Of a stretch of 64,000 bases of DNA, positions 1-8,508 are shown in pieces. The notes under the pieces were generated by a model. That model made no database searches. It was not told the origin of the DNA and saw only the letters and a program-made list of their open reading frames with translations. How positions within the stretch are numbered: the stretch's first letter is position 1; each line of letters begins with the position of its first letter. The stretch is taken from NCBI GenBank assembly GCA_963798455.1, contig CAWCTD010000003.1, positions 2,046,001 to 2,110,000 on the forward strand. Direction: 5' to 3'. The stretch comes from CAWCTD01 sp963798455 (lineage in GTDB: Bacteria > Acidobacteriota > Terriglobia > Bryobacterales > Bryobacteraceae). A program made the translations under genes and the position numbers.

Positions 1-699
1 CGCCTGGGACAGCGACTTGGTCTGCTCGATGAACGGGAAGGTGGAGTGTTCGGAAAAGTCCAGAGCCTGGGCCTTCTTCAGAACCTCGGCTGCCTTATCC
101 TTCGGGATCACCGCCACACCGTCCTCGTCCGCCGAGATCAGATCGCCTGGGTTGACTTGGACACCGGCGCAGGTCACCTGGATGTTTGCCGTGGCGCGGT
201 AGTGGCCTACGGTCGTTCCGGGGGACACGCCGCGGCTGTAGACGGGGAATTGCAGCCGCTGCAACTGCGGGAGGTCGCGTATCGAGGCATCGACAATGGC
301 GCCGGCCACCCCGCGAAACTTCAATGTTGTCCCCATCAGGCCGCCGAGTGCGCCGTAATCCAATCCGTCTTCGGCCACCAGTACATAGACAGAGCCCGCG
401 GGCGCAGTGTCTATGGCTTCAATCATCGCCTTGGACGCACTGCTGTCCTTGTTCTCTTCCTTCTTCAAGTAGACGGTCACGGCCGGACCCACGAACTTGG
501 TCTTGAACAGCGCTCGCATGTCGTGTGACATGTAGTTCTTTGTTCCGTAGAGCTGTTCGATCGCATCCGCCACCGAGGCCACTTCCACGGTGCGGAAGGA
601 CTCCACCACCGGATCGCCCGCGGCCCTTGCGTACTTCCAACCCGCGAACCCTGCCAGCACTACGACTAGTGCGATTACGAGGATCAGTCTTCCCTTCAT
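1..699 (-). CDS. RraA-like family protein with N-terminal membrane anchor (partial at window edge)
   Basis: At least 233 codons are visible; the 3' end runs off the left edge. The start is the ATG at 699, preceded by an AAAGGA ribosome site. The first ~20 residues form a hydrophobic segment, so the protein is exported or membrane-anchored, which is unusual for RraA proteins. The body has the RraA/demethylmenaquinone-methyltransferase fold signature: GALGG near residue 115, GVAGAIVDASIRD near 130 and a late DEDGVAVIP block. RraA-fold proteins include RNase E inhibitors and oxaloacetate/HMG aldolases, so the substrate cannot be named. It is divergent from trpC with a 66-bp gap. Confidence 0.8.
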   Translation of the reverse strand, partial: MKGRLILVIALVVVLAGFAGWKYARAAGDPVVESFRTVEVASVADAIEQLYGTKNYMSHDMRALFKTKFVGPAVTVYLKKEENKDSSASKAMIEAIDTAPAGSVYVLVAEDGLDYGALGGLMGTTLKFRGVAGAIVDASIRDLPQLQRLQFPVYSRGVSPGTTVGHYRATANIQVTCAGVQVNPGDLISADEDGVAVIPKDKAAEVLKKAQALDFSEHSTFPFIEQTKSLSQA

Positions 700-765
700 G
701 CTTGTTCCTTTCTAGAGTCGAAGTCCGATTATACCCGCTCTCTGCTAGTATGAAGGCTTCCCCAT

Positions 766-1551
766 ATGGTTGATGCGGCTCCAGGCATCCTGGCTCGAAT
801 TGTCCAACACAAACGTGGAGAACTGGCGCAGCTTGCCGCCACCCGCGGCCAGTGGGAGAGCAGTGCTTTCGATGGCATTTCCCTGCGGCGGGATTTCGCC
901 TTGGCGCTCCGCTCGAAGACACCCGCCATCATTGCCGAGATCGAGAAGGCCTCCCCGAGCAAGGGCTTGCTGGCCGGCGACTTTAGTCCGCAGGCGATCG
1001 CGCGGGATTATGAGCGCGGCGGCGCGGCGGCGCTCTCCGTTCTCACGGACCAGGAGTTCTTCCAGGGAAGTCTCTCCGACCTTTGCGCCGCCCGCCAGGC
1101 GACCGGACTCCCGGTGCTCCGCAAGGACTTCGTCCTGGAGGAGATCCAGATCGCCGAAGCGGCGGCCCACAACGCGGATGCGGTACTGCTGATCGTGGCC
1201 ATTCTTTCTCTCAACCGGCTGCGGCAGTTGCGCGAATACGCCGCCGGTTTTCACATGGCGGCGCTGGTCGAGGTGCACGACGACCGTGAACTAGAAATCG
1301 CGCTGGCCTCGGGAGCCCAGATGGTCGGCGTAAACAACCGCGACTTGCGCACGTTCGAGGTTTCGCTCGACACGTCCTTGAGGCTGGCCGAGCGAATCCC
1401 GCCGGGCGTCGTGAAGGTGAGCGAGAGCGGGATCGGGTCCTCCGACGACATTCGCCGTCTGCGCGGGGCCGGCTTCGATGCCTTCCTGGTCGGTGAGCAC
1501 CTGGTCCGGGCGGCGGATCGCGCGCAGGCTCTGCGAGCGCTCGTGGCATGA
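766..1551 (+). CDS. trpC: Indole-3-glycerol phosphate synthase
   Basis: 261 residues, normal for a monofunctional TrpC. It closes CdRP to indole-3-glycerol phosphate in tryptophan synthesis. Visible TIM-barrel motifs include EIEKASPSKG (substrate-binding Lys), RKDFVLEE, GVNNRDL and KVSESGIGS. It is the first visible gene of the trp run; trpD, trpE and trpG are not in the window, so they are encoded elsewhere. A 114-bp gap holding a hairpin repeat separates it from trpF, the only sizeable gap in this operon. Confidence 0.96.
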   Translation: MVDAAPGILARIVQHKRGELAQLAATRGQWESSAFDGISLRRDFALALRSKTPAIIAEIEKASPSKGLLAGDFSPQAIARDYERGGAAALSVLTDQEFFQGSLSDLCAARQATGLPVLRKDFVLEEIQIAEAAAHNADAVLLIVAILSLNRLRQLREYAAGFHMAALVEVHDDRELEIALASGAQMVGVNNRDLRTFEVSLDTSLRLAERIPPGVVKVSESGIGSSDDIRRLRGAGFDAFLVGEHLVRAADRAQALRALVA

Positions 1552-1577
1552 TGGAGGTACTCGCGGAATTCGCATGC

Positions 1578-1639
1578 AACCGCTCCCTCACGGTCGCGGC
1601 TCTATATCGGTCCCCGAGCCGCGCGCGTCAGCAAGCGGT
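1578..1639. repeat. REP-like imperfect hairpin repeat between trpC and trpF
   Basis: The element begins ACCGCTCCCTCACGGTCGCG and ends GAGCCGCGCGCGTCAGCA plus AGCGG. Inner arms CGCGGCTC and GAGCCGCG pair perfectly over 8 bp, and outer arms CCGCT and AGCGG pair as well. Related copies lie at 3463-3493 (inside trpA) and 51848-51945 (after zwf), so it belongs to a dispersed family. In the trpC-trpF gap it could stabilise or attenuate the transcript; that role is inferred. Confidence 0.7.
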
Positions 1640-1665
1640 CTTTCAACGAGTTCCGCAGGTGCCTC

Positions 1666-2271
1666 ATGATGGTTAAGATCTGCGGCATCACCAACCGAGA
1701 GGACGCTCTCGCCGCGTCAGAGGGCGGAGCGGCCGCGCTTGGTTTCAACTTCTATCCGGCCAGCCCGCGCTACATCCCGCCCGAGGAGGCCGCGCGCATT
1801 TCCGAGGTCCTGCCGGCTGGCGTCTGGAAGGTGGGCGTTTTCGTCAACGCCTCTCCGGATGACATCGCCCGGATCCAAAGGGTTGCGGCTCTCGACGTGG
1901 CGCAACTGCACGGCGATGAGCCGCCCTCGCCGCTGCCGTCAGGCATTCGTGTCTGGAAGGCTTTCAGGGTCGACGATTCCTTTGGGCCATCGAGGATGGA
2001 GCCCTACCATGTGGAGGCTTTCCTCCTGGACGCGCCTTCGGAAGTGTATGGCGGCACGGGCCGCACATTCGACTGGTTGAAGGCGCGGCACATCGGCGGG
2101 AAGATTATTCTGGCGGGTGGCTTGGACGAAACCAACGTGCAGGAAGCTATCCGGGCGGCCCGGCCGTGGGGAGTGGACGCCTGCTCCCGGCTGGAGATCG
2201 CCCCAGGCCGCAAGGACCGCGCTCGAATGTCCCGGTTCCTCGCGGCGGCCATGACGGAGAGAACGGAATGA
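1666..2271 (+). CDS. trpF: Phosphoribosylanthranilate isomerase
   Basis: 201 residues, typical TrpF length. It performs the Amadori isomerisation of phosphoribosylanthranilate to CdRP. The start MMVKICGITN contains the catalytic Cys (KICGIT); DVAQLHGDE supplies the family QLHG motif, and LLDAPSEVYGGTGRTFDW holds the catalytic Asp and the phosphate loop. LAGGLDETNVQEAI and WGVDACSRLE follow (family usually GVDVSSGVE, so CSRLE is a slightly divergent end). The stop overlaps the trpB start by 4 bp, implying translational coupling. Confidence 0.95.
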   Translation: MMVKICGITNREDALAASEGGAAALGFNFYPASPRYIPPEEAARISEVLPAGVWKVGVFVNASPDDIARIQRVAALDVAQLHGDEPPSPLPSGIRVWKAFRVDDSFGPSRMEPYHVEAFLLDAPSEVYGGTGRTFDWLKARHIGGKIILAGGLDETNVQEAIRAARPWGVDACSRLEIAPGRKDRARMSRFLAAAMTERTE

Positions 2272-3464
2272 ACTCGGAGAGTCAACCCAGCGGCCACTTT
2301 GGCCCTTACGGCGGGCGCTTCGTGCCCGAAGTGCTGATGGCGCCGCTGGAGGAAGTGGAACAAGCCTACCTGGCGGCGCGCGGCGACCCCGCGTTCCAGG
2401 CGGAGTTGCAGGACCTTTTGCGGAACTACGCGGGGCGGCCCACGCCGCTGTACTTCGCCCGGCGACTCAGCCAGACGCTGGGCGGGGCCCGCATCTACAT
2501 CAAGCGCGAGGACCTGTTGCACACCGGGGCTCACAAGATCAATAACTGCCTGGGGCAAGTCCTGCTCGCCCGGCGCATGGGCAAGAAGCGCATCATCGCG
2601 GAGACCGGCGCCGGGCAACACGGCGTCGCCACCGCGACGGTCGCCGCGCTGTTCGGCCTGGAGTGCGTCGTCTACATGGGCGAAGAGGACATGCGCCGCC
2701 AGGCTCTCAACGTCTTCCGCATGCGCCTTCTGGGAGCCAAGGTGGTGGCAGTATCCGCCGGCAGCCGGACGCTGAAGGACGCCATCAACGAGGCTATGCG
2801 CGACTGGGTCACCAACGTCGCGACCACGCACTACCTGCTCGGCTCGGCACTGGGCGCGCACCCCTATCCGACCATCGTGCGCGACTTCCAGAGCGTGATC
2901 GGTGAAGAGGCCTCGCGGCAGATCCAGGAAGCCGAAGGCCGCCTGCCCGACGCGGTGTTCGCCTGCGTGGGAGGCGGCAGCAACGCCATCGGGATCTTCA
3001 GCGCCTTCCTCCCGTCCAAGGAAGTGAAGTTGATCGGTGTCGAGGCGGGGGGCCGTGGGAAGGCCCTGGGCGAGCACGCGGCCCGCTTTGAGGGTGGCGT
3101 CCCGGGCGTGCTGCAAGGAGCGTACAGTTATCTGCTCCAGGACGAAGACGGTCAGGTGGCGTTGACCCATTCCGTCTCCGCCGGTCTCGACTACGCTCTG
3201 GTCGGCCCGGAACATGCCTGGCTCCACGATCGGGGCCGCGCCGAGTACGTCTCTATCGGTGACCAGCAGGCGCTGGAGGCCGCTCGTGTGCTCTCGCGGG
3301 TCGAGGGCCTGATTCCCGCCCTGGAATCGGCGCACGCCGTGGCGGAAGCGATCCGGCGCGCGCCAGCCGCTAAGGATCAGGTGTTCTTGATCAACCTTTC
3401 CGGCCGCGGCGACAAGGACATGGACATCTATCGCCAGAATTTGAAGGATATCGACAATGACTGA
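2268..3464 (+). CDS. trpB: Tryptophan synthase beta chain
   Basis: 398 residues from the ATG at 2268 (ATGA overlap with trpF). This start gives the normal beta-chain N-terminus with GPYGGRFVPE close to it; the frame is open further upstream but that would add a non-homologous tail. PLP-binding Lys lies in HTGAHKINN, and ETGAGQHGVA and the phosphate-binding GGGSNAIG are intact. It condenses indole with serine in the alpha2-beta2 complex with TrpA. The stop overlaps trpA by 8 bp. Confidence 0.97.
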   Translation: MNSESQPSGHFGPYGGRFVPEVLMAPLEEVEQAYLAARGDPAFQAELQDLLRNYAGRPTPLYFARRLSQTLGGARIYIKREDLLHTGAHKINNCLGQVLLARRMGKKRIIAETGAGQHGVATATVAALFGLECVVYMGEEDMRRQALNVFRMRLLGAKVVAVSAGSRTLKDAINEAMRDWVTNVATTHYLLGSALGAHPYPTIVRDFQSVIGEEASRQIQEAEGRLPDAVFACVGGGSNAIGIFSAFLPSKEVKLIGVEAGGRGKALGEHAARFEGGVPGVLQGAYSYLLQDEDGQVALTHSVSAGLDYALVGPEHAWLHDRGRAEYVSIGDQQALEAARVLSRVEGLIPALESAHAVAEAIRRAPAAKDQVFLINLSGRGDKDMDIYRQNLKDIDND

Positions 3465-4293
3465 ACCGCTCTCTGACGGTCGCGGCTCGGCCAGAATCTC
3501 GGGATTCTTCGCGCGGCTGCGCGAGCATGGGAAGAAGGGCCTCATCGCCTACGTCACGGCGGGGGACCCGTCGCCGGACGAAACGGTGGAGATGGTCCTG
3601 GCGCTGGAGCGGGGCGGCGCGGGCCTGATCGAACTGGGCGTTCCCTTCTCCGATCCGGTGGCCGACGGCCCCGTGATCCAGGCGGCCTCCGAGCGTTCGC
3701 TGAGAGCCGGCACCACCCTGCGAAAGGTTCTGAAGATCGCCGCCGAGATCCGCCGGCAGTCGGAGGTCCCGTTGCTGTTATTCAGCTACCTCAATCCGAT
3801 CCTGCGTTATGGACTGGAGCCGCTGGCGCGCGACGCAGTGGCCGCGGGCGTCGACGGCTGCCTCATCACCGATCTCAGCGTGGAGGAGGCCCACGACTAC
3901 GTGGACGTGATGCGATCGCACAACCTGGACACCGTCTTCCTGGCAGCGCCGACGAGCACTCCCCGGCGCCTCCAACTGGTGGCGAAGTACTCGACGGGAT
4001 TCGTATACTTGGTCTCACGTACCGGCGTGACCGGCGAGCGCGAGTCGCTCTCCGCCGCTGTGGCGCCGTTACTGGCTTCCATGCGAAAAGTGACCCAGTT
4101 GCCCCTGGCGGTGGGCTTTGGCATTTCGACCCCGGAACAGGTCCGGCAGGTGGGCCTGCTGGCCGACGCCGTGGTGGTCGGCAGCGCTTTCGTCCGGCTC
4201 ATCGGGCACAACATCGGCGTGGCTTCCCTCCCGCTCCAACTGGAGACGCTGGCGCGCGAGCTGAAACACGGCTTCGAGATGAGGAGCGTATGA
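3457..4293 (+). CDS. trpA: Tryptophan synthase alpha chain
   Basis: 278 residues. It cleaves indole-3-glycerol phosphate and passes indole to TrpB. Catalytic Glu is in IELGVPFSDPVADGPVIQ, catalytic Asp in GVDGCLITDLS, and phosphate-binding VGFGIS and VVGSAFV are present. The first ~15 residues (TEPLSDGRGSARIS) are encoded by sequence matching the dispersed REP-like hairpin, so the N-terminal extension seems to derive from a repeat. The family usually starts close to the FARL segment. The stop overlaps the next gene by 4 bp. Confidence 0.96.
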   Translation: MTEPLSDGRGSARISGFFARLREHGKKGLIAYVTAGDPSPDETVEMVLALERGGAGLIELGVPFSDPVADGPVIQAASERSLRAGTTLRKVLKIAAEIRRQSEVPLLLFSYLNPILRYGLEPLARDAVAAGVDGCLITDLSVEEAHDYVDVMRSHNLDTVFLAAPTSTPRRLQLVAKYSTGFVYLVSRTGVTGERESLSAAVAPLLASMRKVTQLPLAVGFGISTPEQVRQVGLLADAVVVGSAFVRLIGHNIGVASLPLQLETLARELKHGFEMRSV

Positions 4294-4595
4294 ACAAGGA
4301 CGACGCTTTTCAGATCCTCGAGGATTGCCGGTGCCGGATTGACGAGCTTGACCTGCGGATTCTCGGCTTGTTGAACGAGCGCACTCGTATCGTGGAGACG
4401 ATCGGGCAGGTGAAGAGGCTGCTTCATATGCCGATCTACGAACCCAAGCGGGAAGACCAGGTCTATGCAAACGTAACCGGGCACAATCACGGTCCACTCC
4501 CGGCCGAAGCCGTGAAACGGGTGTTCGAGCGCGTCATCGACGAAATGCGCAACGTCCAAAAGCTGCGGATGATCGAGGAACAGGACCAGAAGTAG
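4290..4595 (+). CDS. Monofunctional chorismate mutase, AroQ type
   Basis: 101 residues, all-helical AroQ size. It converts chorismate to prephenate for Phe/Tyr synthesis. CRIDELDLRILGLLNERTRI contains the N-terminal Arg and the helix-1 core; KRLLHMPIYEPKRE supplies the middle Lys and the P-x-Y-x-P-x-R-E segment; the C-terminal helix carries VFERVIDEMR. No signal peptide, so it is cytoplasmic. Its place between trpA and DAHP synthase suggests coordinated control of the whole aromatic pathway, and possibly a physical complex with the DAHP synthase (inference). Confidence 0.9.
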   Translation: MNKDDAFQILEDCRCRIDELDLRILGLLNERTRIVETIGQVKRLLHMPIYEPKREDQVYANVTGHNHGPLPAEAVKRVFERVIDEMRNVQKLRMIEEQDQK

Positions 4596-4613
4596 GACGG
4601 AGAGGGTTTCTCT

Positions 4614-5627
4614 ATGTTGGTGGTCATGCAGGAAGGCGCCACGGAGGCGCAGATCCAGCGAGTCATTGACCGAATGGTCGCGATGGGCTTTACCGTGCAT
4701 CGCTCCACGGGCGTGATTCACACGGTGCTGGGCGGCGTCGGCCCCGAGGGCGATCTGGATCCCATCGAACTGGAACTCCTGGACGGCGTCAAGGAAGCCC
4801 GCCGCATCGCGTCCTCGTACAAGCTCGTGGGGCGCCCCTTCCGGCCCGGAGGCACGGTGGTCAAGGTCGGGGATGTCGAGATCGGGGGCAAGGCCATCGT
4901 GGTGATGGCCGGCCCTTGCAGCGTCGAGAGCCGCGACCAGATCGAGAAATCGGCGGAAGCCGTGGCTCGATCGGGCATCCGGATTATCCGCGGGGGCGCC
5001 TTCAAGCCTCGTTCATCGCCCTACAGTTTCCAGGGGCTGGGCGAGGATGCCCTGCGGATGCTGCGCGAGGCCGCGGACCGCCATGGCCTTTACGTGGTCA
5101 GCGAAGTGATGGACCAGACCCAGATCGGCCTGGTTGCGGCGTACGCCGACATCCTCCAGGTGGGAGCGCGCAGCATGCAGAACTTCAACCTGCTGCGGGA
5201 GCTGGGCAAACTGCGCAAGCCGGTCCTGCTCAAGCGCGGCATCTCGGCAACCATCGAGGAGATGCTCCTTTCGGCCGAGTACATTCTGGCGGGGGAGAAC
5301 TACGACGTCATCTTCTGCGAGCGCGGAATACGAACCTTCGAAAGCGCCACGCGGAATACGATGGACATTTCGGCGATTCCCGTGGTGAAGAAGCTCTCCC
5401 ACTTGCCCATCGTGGCCGATCCCTCCCACGGCACGGGCCGCCGCGATCACGTGCCCGCGCTGGCGCGCGCGGCCGTGGCGGCCGGTGCGGACGGCCTGCT
5501 CATCGAAATGCATCCCGATCCGGACCACGCGCTGAGCGACGGCGCTCAGTCCCTCACCCCGGAGCAACTGCAAGACCTCATGACACAGCTTCGCGCCATA
5601 GCCCCGGTCGTCGGACGTGCCCTGTAA
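4614..5627 (+). CDS. aroF: 3-deoxy-7-phosphoheptulonate (DAHP) synthase, class I-beta
   Basis: 337 residues. It makes DAHP from phosphoenolpyruvate and erythrose 4-phosphate, the first shikimate step. Residues ~1-70 form the small ferredoxin-like N-terminal domain (LVVMQEGATEAQIQRVID) typical of the I-beta/Thermotoga type and linked there to feedback inhibition. The barrel shows AGPCSVES, RGGAFKPRSSPYSFQG, QVGARSMQN, LLKRG, ERGIRTFE and ADPSHGTGRR (metal and PEP ligands). It lies 18 bp after chorismate mutase and 6 bp before tyrA. Confidence 0.95.
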   Translation: MLVVMQEGATEAQIQRVIDRMVAMGFTVHRSTGVIHTVLGGVGPEGDLDPIELELLDGVKEARRIASSYKLVGRPFRPGGTVVKVGDVEIGGKAIVVMAGPCSVESRDQIEKSAEAVARSGIRIIRGGAFKPRSSPYSFQGLGEDALRMLREAADRHGLYVVSEVMDQTQIGLVAAYADILQVGARSMQNFNLLRELGKLRKPVLLKRGISATIEEMLLSAEYILAGENYDVIFCERGIRTFESATRNTMDISAIPVVKKLSHLPIVADPSHGTGRRDHVPALARAAVAAGADGLLIEMHPDPDHALSDGAQSLTPEQLQDLMTQLRAIAPVVGRAL

Positions 5628-5633
5628 GCCGCC

Positions 5634-6491
5634 ATGGAAACCGTAGTCATCGTCGGAGTCGGACTGATCGGCGGTTCGTTCGCCCTGGCCTTGCGAAAAG
5701 CGGGCTTCCAAGGGCGCATCATCGGGGTGAGTTCCCCAAGGACCGTCGAGGCGGCGCTCGCGCGCCGGGTCATCGACGAGGCTCAGTCTTTGGAGGAGGC
5801 TGTGCCGAGGGCCGATCTGGTCTACCTGGCGCAACCGATCCGCCGCATCTTGACGACGCTGGAGGAACTCGATCCCCTGCTCCGCGAAGGGGCGCTGGTG
5901 ACCGACGCGGGCAGCACAAAGTCGCTCATCGTCGAGATTGCCACGAACTCGATCCACCAGGGGCAGTTTCTGGGCGGCCACCCCATGGCCGGCAAGGAAA
6001 CGCGCGGCGTGGAGGAGGCGGAGCCGGACCTGTTCGCCGGCCGGACTTACGTGCTGACCCCCCAAGGTCCCGAGGATATGGAGACTCCCGCCGCCAGGGA
6101 ATTCCTGGAATGGATCCGGCGGATCGGCGGCGTGCCGCTCTTCCTCGACCCGGCCGAGCACGACAGCGTGGTCTCGTGGACCTCTCACCTGCCGCAACTG
6201 GCCTCCACGGCTCTGGCGGCCACCCTGGCTCGCCGGCTCGACGTGGAGAGGTACACCAAAGCAGCCGGACCAGGCCTGCGAGACATGACCAGGCTGGCCC
6301 GCAGTTCGTACGACATCTGGCAAGATATCCTTGACACCAACGGCGGCGAGATCGAACGGGCGCTGGATGCGTACATCTCCGAGCTCCGCGACCTTCGCGC
6401 GCGGGTCGCGGGCCAGGAAACGCGCAAGGAGTTCGCCATAGGAGCCGATTTCGCCGACCGCCTGCGCCGCAAAGGAGAGGAGAACGCTTGA
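5634..6491 (+). CDS. tyrA: Prephenate dehydrogenase
   Basis: 285 residues. It oxidatively decarboxylates prephenate (or arogenate) toward tyrosine. The N-terminal Rossmann motif GVGLIGGSFALALRKAGF is present, followed by DAGSTKS, the catalytic-His motif GGHPMAGKE and SHLPQLAST. No ACT domain is fused to the C-terminus, so feedback control would have to act elsewhere. Its stop overlaps the following aldo/keto reductase start by 1 bp. Specificity for prephenate versus arogenate cannot be read from sequence alone. Confidence 0.94.
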   Translation: METVVIVGVGLIGGSFALALRKAGFQGRIIGVSSPRTVEAALARRVIDEAQSLEEAVPRADLVYLAQPIRRILTTLEELDPLLREGALVTDAGSTKSLIVEIATNSIHQGQFLGGHPMAGKETRGVEEAEPDLFAGRTYVLTPQGPEDMETPAAREFLEWIRRIGGVPLFLDPAEHDSVVSWTSHLPQLASTALAATLARRLDVERYTKAAGPGLRDMTRLARSSYDIWQDILDTNGGEIERALDAYISELRDLRARVAGQETRKEFAIGADFADRLRRKGEENA

Positions 6492-7474
6492 TGCAATACC
6501 GCGCCTTGGGCCGGACAGGTTGGAACGTCTCTGAAATCAGCTTCGGGGCCTGGGCCATCGGCTCCGCGTGGGGCGCGGTCGATGACCAGGAGTCGCTGGC
6601 CGCGCTGCACAGAGCCGTCGACCTGGGTGTGAACTTCATCGACACAGCGGATGTCTACGGCATGGGGAAGAGTGAGCGCCTGGTCGGGAGGCTGCTCAAG
6701 GAGCGCCGCGAGACCATCTACGTGGCCACCAAGATGGGCCGGCGCCTGTCGCCGCACACCGCCGAGGGCTACAACGCCGAGAACTTCGCTCGCTTCGCCG
6801 AGGACAGCCTGCGCAACCTGCAGGTGGACTGCCTCGACCTGGTGCAACTGCACTGCCCGCCGACCGAGTCCTACTACACGCCGGAAACGTTCGACGCACT
6901 GGACCGCCTGGTCCGGCAGGGCAAGATCCGCTACTACGGGGTCAGCGTGGAGAAAGTCGAGGAGGCGCTCAAAGCCGTCGAGTACCCCAACGTGCAGTTG
7001 GTGCAAATCATCTTCAACGCCTTCCGCCACCGGCCGGCCGAACTCTTCTTCCCTCAGGCGAAACGGCGCGGGGTGGGCATCCTGGCGAGGGTCCCGTTGG
7101 CCAGTGGACTACTCACGGGGAGAATGGGCCTAAGTTCCGTGTTTCCAGAGAATGACCACCGAAACTTCAACCGTTACGGGAAGGCCTTCGACGTAGGGGA
7201 GACCTTCAGTGGCGTCGATTTTGAAACCGGGCTTAAGGCCGTCGAGGAACTCAAGGCGGCCGTGCCCGCGGGCATGACCATGACCCAGTTCGCCTTGCGC
7301 TGGATCCTGATGTTCGATGCCGTTACCTGCGCCATCCCCGGCGCCAAGCGGCCGGCTCAGGTGGAGGAGAACGCCGCCGCGAGCGGCTTGCCCCCGCTGA
7401 CCGAAGCGCAGATGAAGGCTGTCGAGGAGGTCTACAATGGGTCCATCCGGGCGCGGGTCCACGACCGGTGGTGA
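6491..7474 (+). CDS. Aldo/keto reductase
   Basis: 327 residues from the ATG at 6491 (a TTG sits one codon upstream). This NADPH-dependent (beta/alpha)8 oxidoreductase has the AKR signature: FIDTADVYGMGKSERLVG, Lys in VATKMGRR, and LVQLHCPP with the catalytic His. The C-terminal AIPGAKRPAQVEENAAA is the cofactor-phosphate segment. It overlaps tyrA by 1 bp, so it is transcribed with the aromatic operon, but a pathway role is not evident and may only reflect cotranscription. Confidence 0.9.
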   Translation: MQYRALGRTGWNVSEISFGAWAIGSAWGAVDDQESLAALHRAVDLGVNFIDTADVYGMGKSERLVGRLLKERRETIYVATKMGRRLSPHTAEGYNAENFARFAEDSLRNLQVDCLDLVQLHCPPTESYYTPETFDALDRLVRQGKIRYYGVSVEKVEEALKAVEYPNVQLVQIIFNAFRHRPAELFFPQAKRRGVGILARVPLASGLLTGRMGLSSVFPENDHRNFNRYGKAFDVGETFSGVDFETGLKAVEELKAAVPAGMTMTQFALRWILMFDAVTCAIPGAKRPAQVEENAAASGLPPLTEAQMKAVEEVYNGSIRARVHDRW

Positions 7475-7484
7475 CAGGTGCGGC

Positions 7485-8426
7485 ATGGAGGATTTCGTCA
7501 CCCTCGGCAAAACCGGGATCCGCATATCGCCCCTGGGCCTGGGAACGTGGCAGTGGGGCGACCGCCTGTTCTGGAGTTATGGGAAAACTCACACGGATGC
7601 CGACGTCCATGAAGCGTTCCAGGTGAGCCTGGAGGCCGGGATCACTTTCATCGACACGGCGGAAGTCTACGGCCGAGGCCGGTCGGAGCGTCTTCTGGGG
7701 CAGTTCCTGCCCGAGGCGAGTCCGCCCGTCGTGGTGGCGACCAAGTTCATGCCGCTGCCGTGGAGGCTCGGGAAGAATGCCTTGATCGCCGCGCTGCGGC
7801 GGAGCCTGACCCGCCTGCGGCTCGATCGTGTGGACCTGTACCAGGTTCACTGGCCCTTCCCTCCCAGGGCCGTTGAGGTGTGGGCCGACGGGTTGGCCGT
7901 CGCCGTCGAGGCGGGACTCACGCGGGCGGTTGGGGTCTCCAACTACTCGGCGGACCAGATGGCGCGCAGTCACGGGGTGCTGGCGAAGCGCGGCGTGGCG
8001 CTGGCGTCAAACCAAGTGGAGTATAACCTGCTAAACCGCAAGGTGGAGCGCAACGGCGTGCTGGCACGGTGCCGCGAGTTGGGCGTCACACTCATCGCCT
8101 ATAGTCCTCTGGCCATGGGGATGCTGACCGGCAAGTACACACCGGACAATCCCCCGCGCGGCATGCGCAGGCGAATGTTCAGGAGGACACGACTGGCGGC
8201 GATTCAGCCCCTGATCGGGCTTCTGCGCGAGATTGGGACCGCTCATGATCGGAAAGCTCCCGCGCAGGTGGCGCTAAACTGGCTGATTTCAAAAGGAGTT
8301 GTTCCCATTCCGGGGGCCAAGAACGCCCGCCAGGCCGCGGACAACGCCGAGGCGTTGGGCTGGAGGCTTTCGGACGGGGAAGTCATCGCCCTGGACGAGG
8401 CCAGCCGGCGAGTTGCACACCTGTGA
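7485..8426 (+). CDS. Aldo/keto reductase (second, tandem)
   Basis: 313 residues from the ATG at 7485 (MEDFVTLGKTG); the frame is open 48 bp further upstream into the previous gene, but homology starts here. Motifs: FIDTAEVYGRGRSERLLG, ATKFMP with catalytic Lys, YQVHWPFPP with His, AVGVSNYSADQM and PIPGAKNARQAADNA. It is a divergent paralogue of the preceding reductase rather than a recent duplicate. A short GTGAAA/TTTCAC stem at the stop codon may be a weak terminator for the whole operon. Confidence 0.9.
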   Translation: MEDFVTLGKTGIRISPLGLGTWQWGDRLFWSYGKTHTDADVHEAFQVSLEAGITFIDTAEVYGRGRSERLLGQFLPEASPPVVVATKFMPLPWRLGKNALIAALRRSLTRLRLDRVDLYQVHWPFPPRAVEVWADGLAVAVEAGLTRAVGVSNYSADQMARSHGVLAKRGVALASNQVEYNLLNRKVERNGVLARCRELGVTLIAYSPLAMGMLTGKYTPDNPPRGMRRRMFRRTRLAAIQPLIGLLREIGTAHDRKAPAQVALNWLISKGVVPIPGAKNARQAADNAEALGWRLSDGEVIALDEASRRVAHL

Positions 8427-8508
8427 AACGGTTTCACGGGTTGTGGAGTCTAACGGACTTGGAATCAGTGGCTTGACTTTGGCACTCCGGGTGCAAATCC
8501 TACCGCGC

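Noticed and set aside
2004..3545. 513-codon open frame on the minus strand opposite trpB
   Set aside because: It is antisense to strongly conserved trpF/trpB/trpA, and the translated sequence has no recognisable domain.
8433..8508. tRNA-like sequence (anticodon-arm and T-arm resemblance to a serine tRNA)
   Set aside because: The possible T arm and anticodon loop do not form proper 5-bp stems, U33 is misplaced and no acceptor stem can be built.
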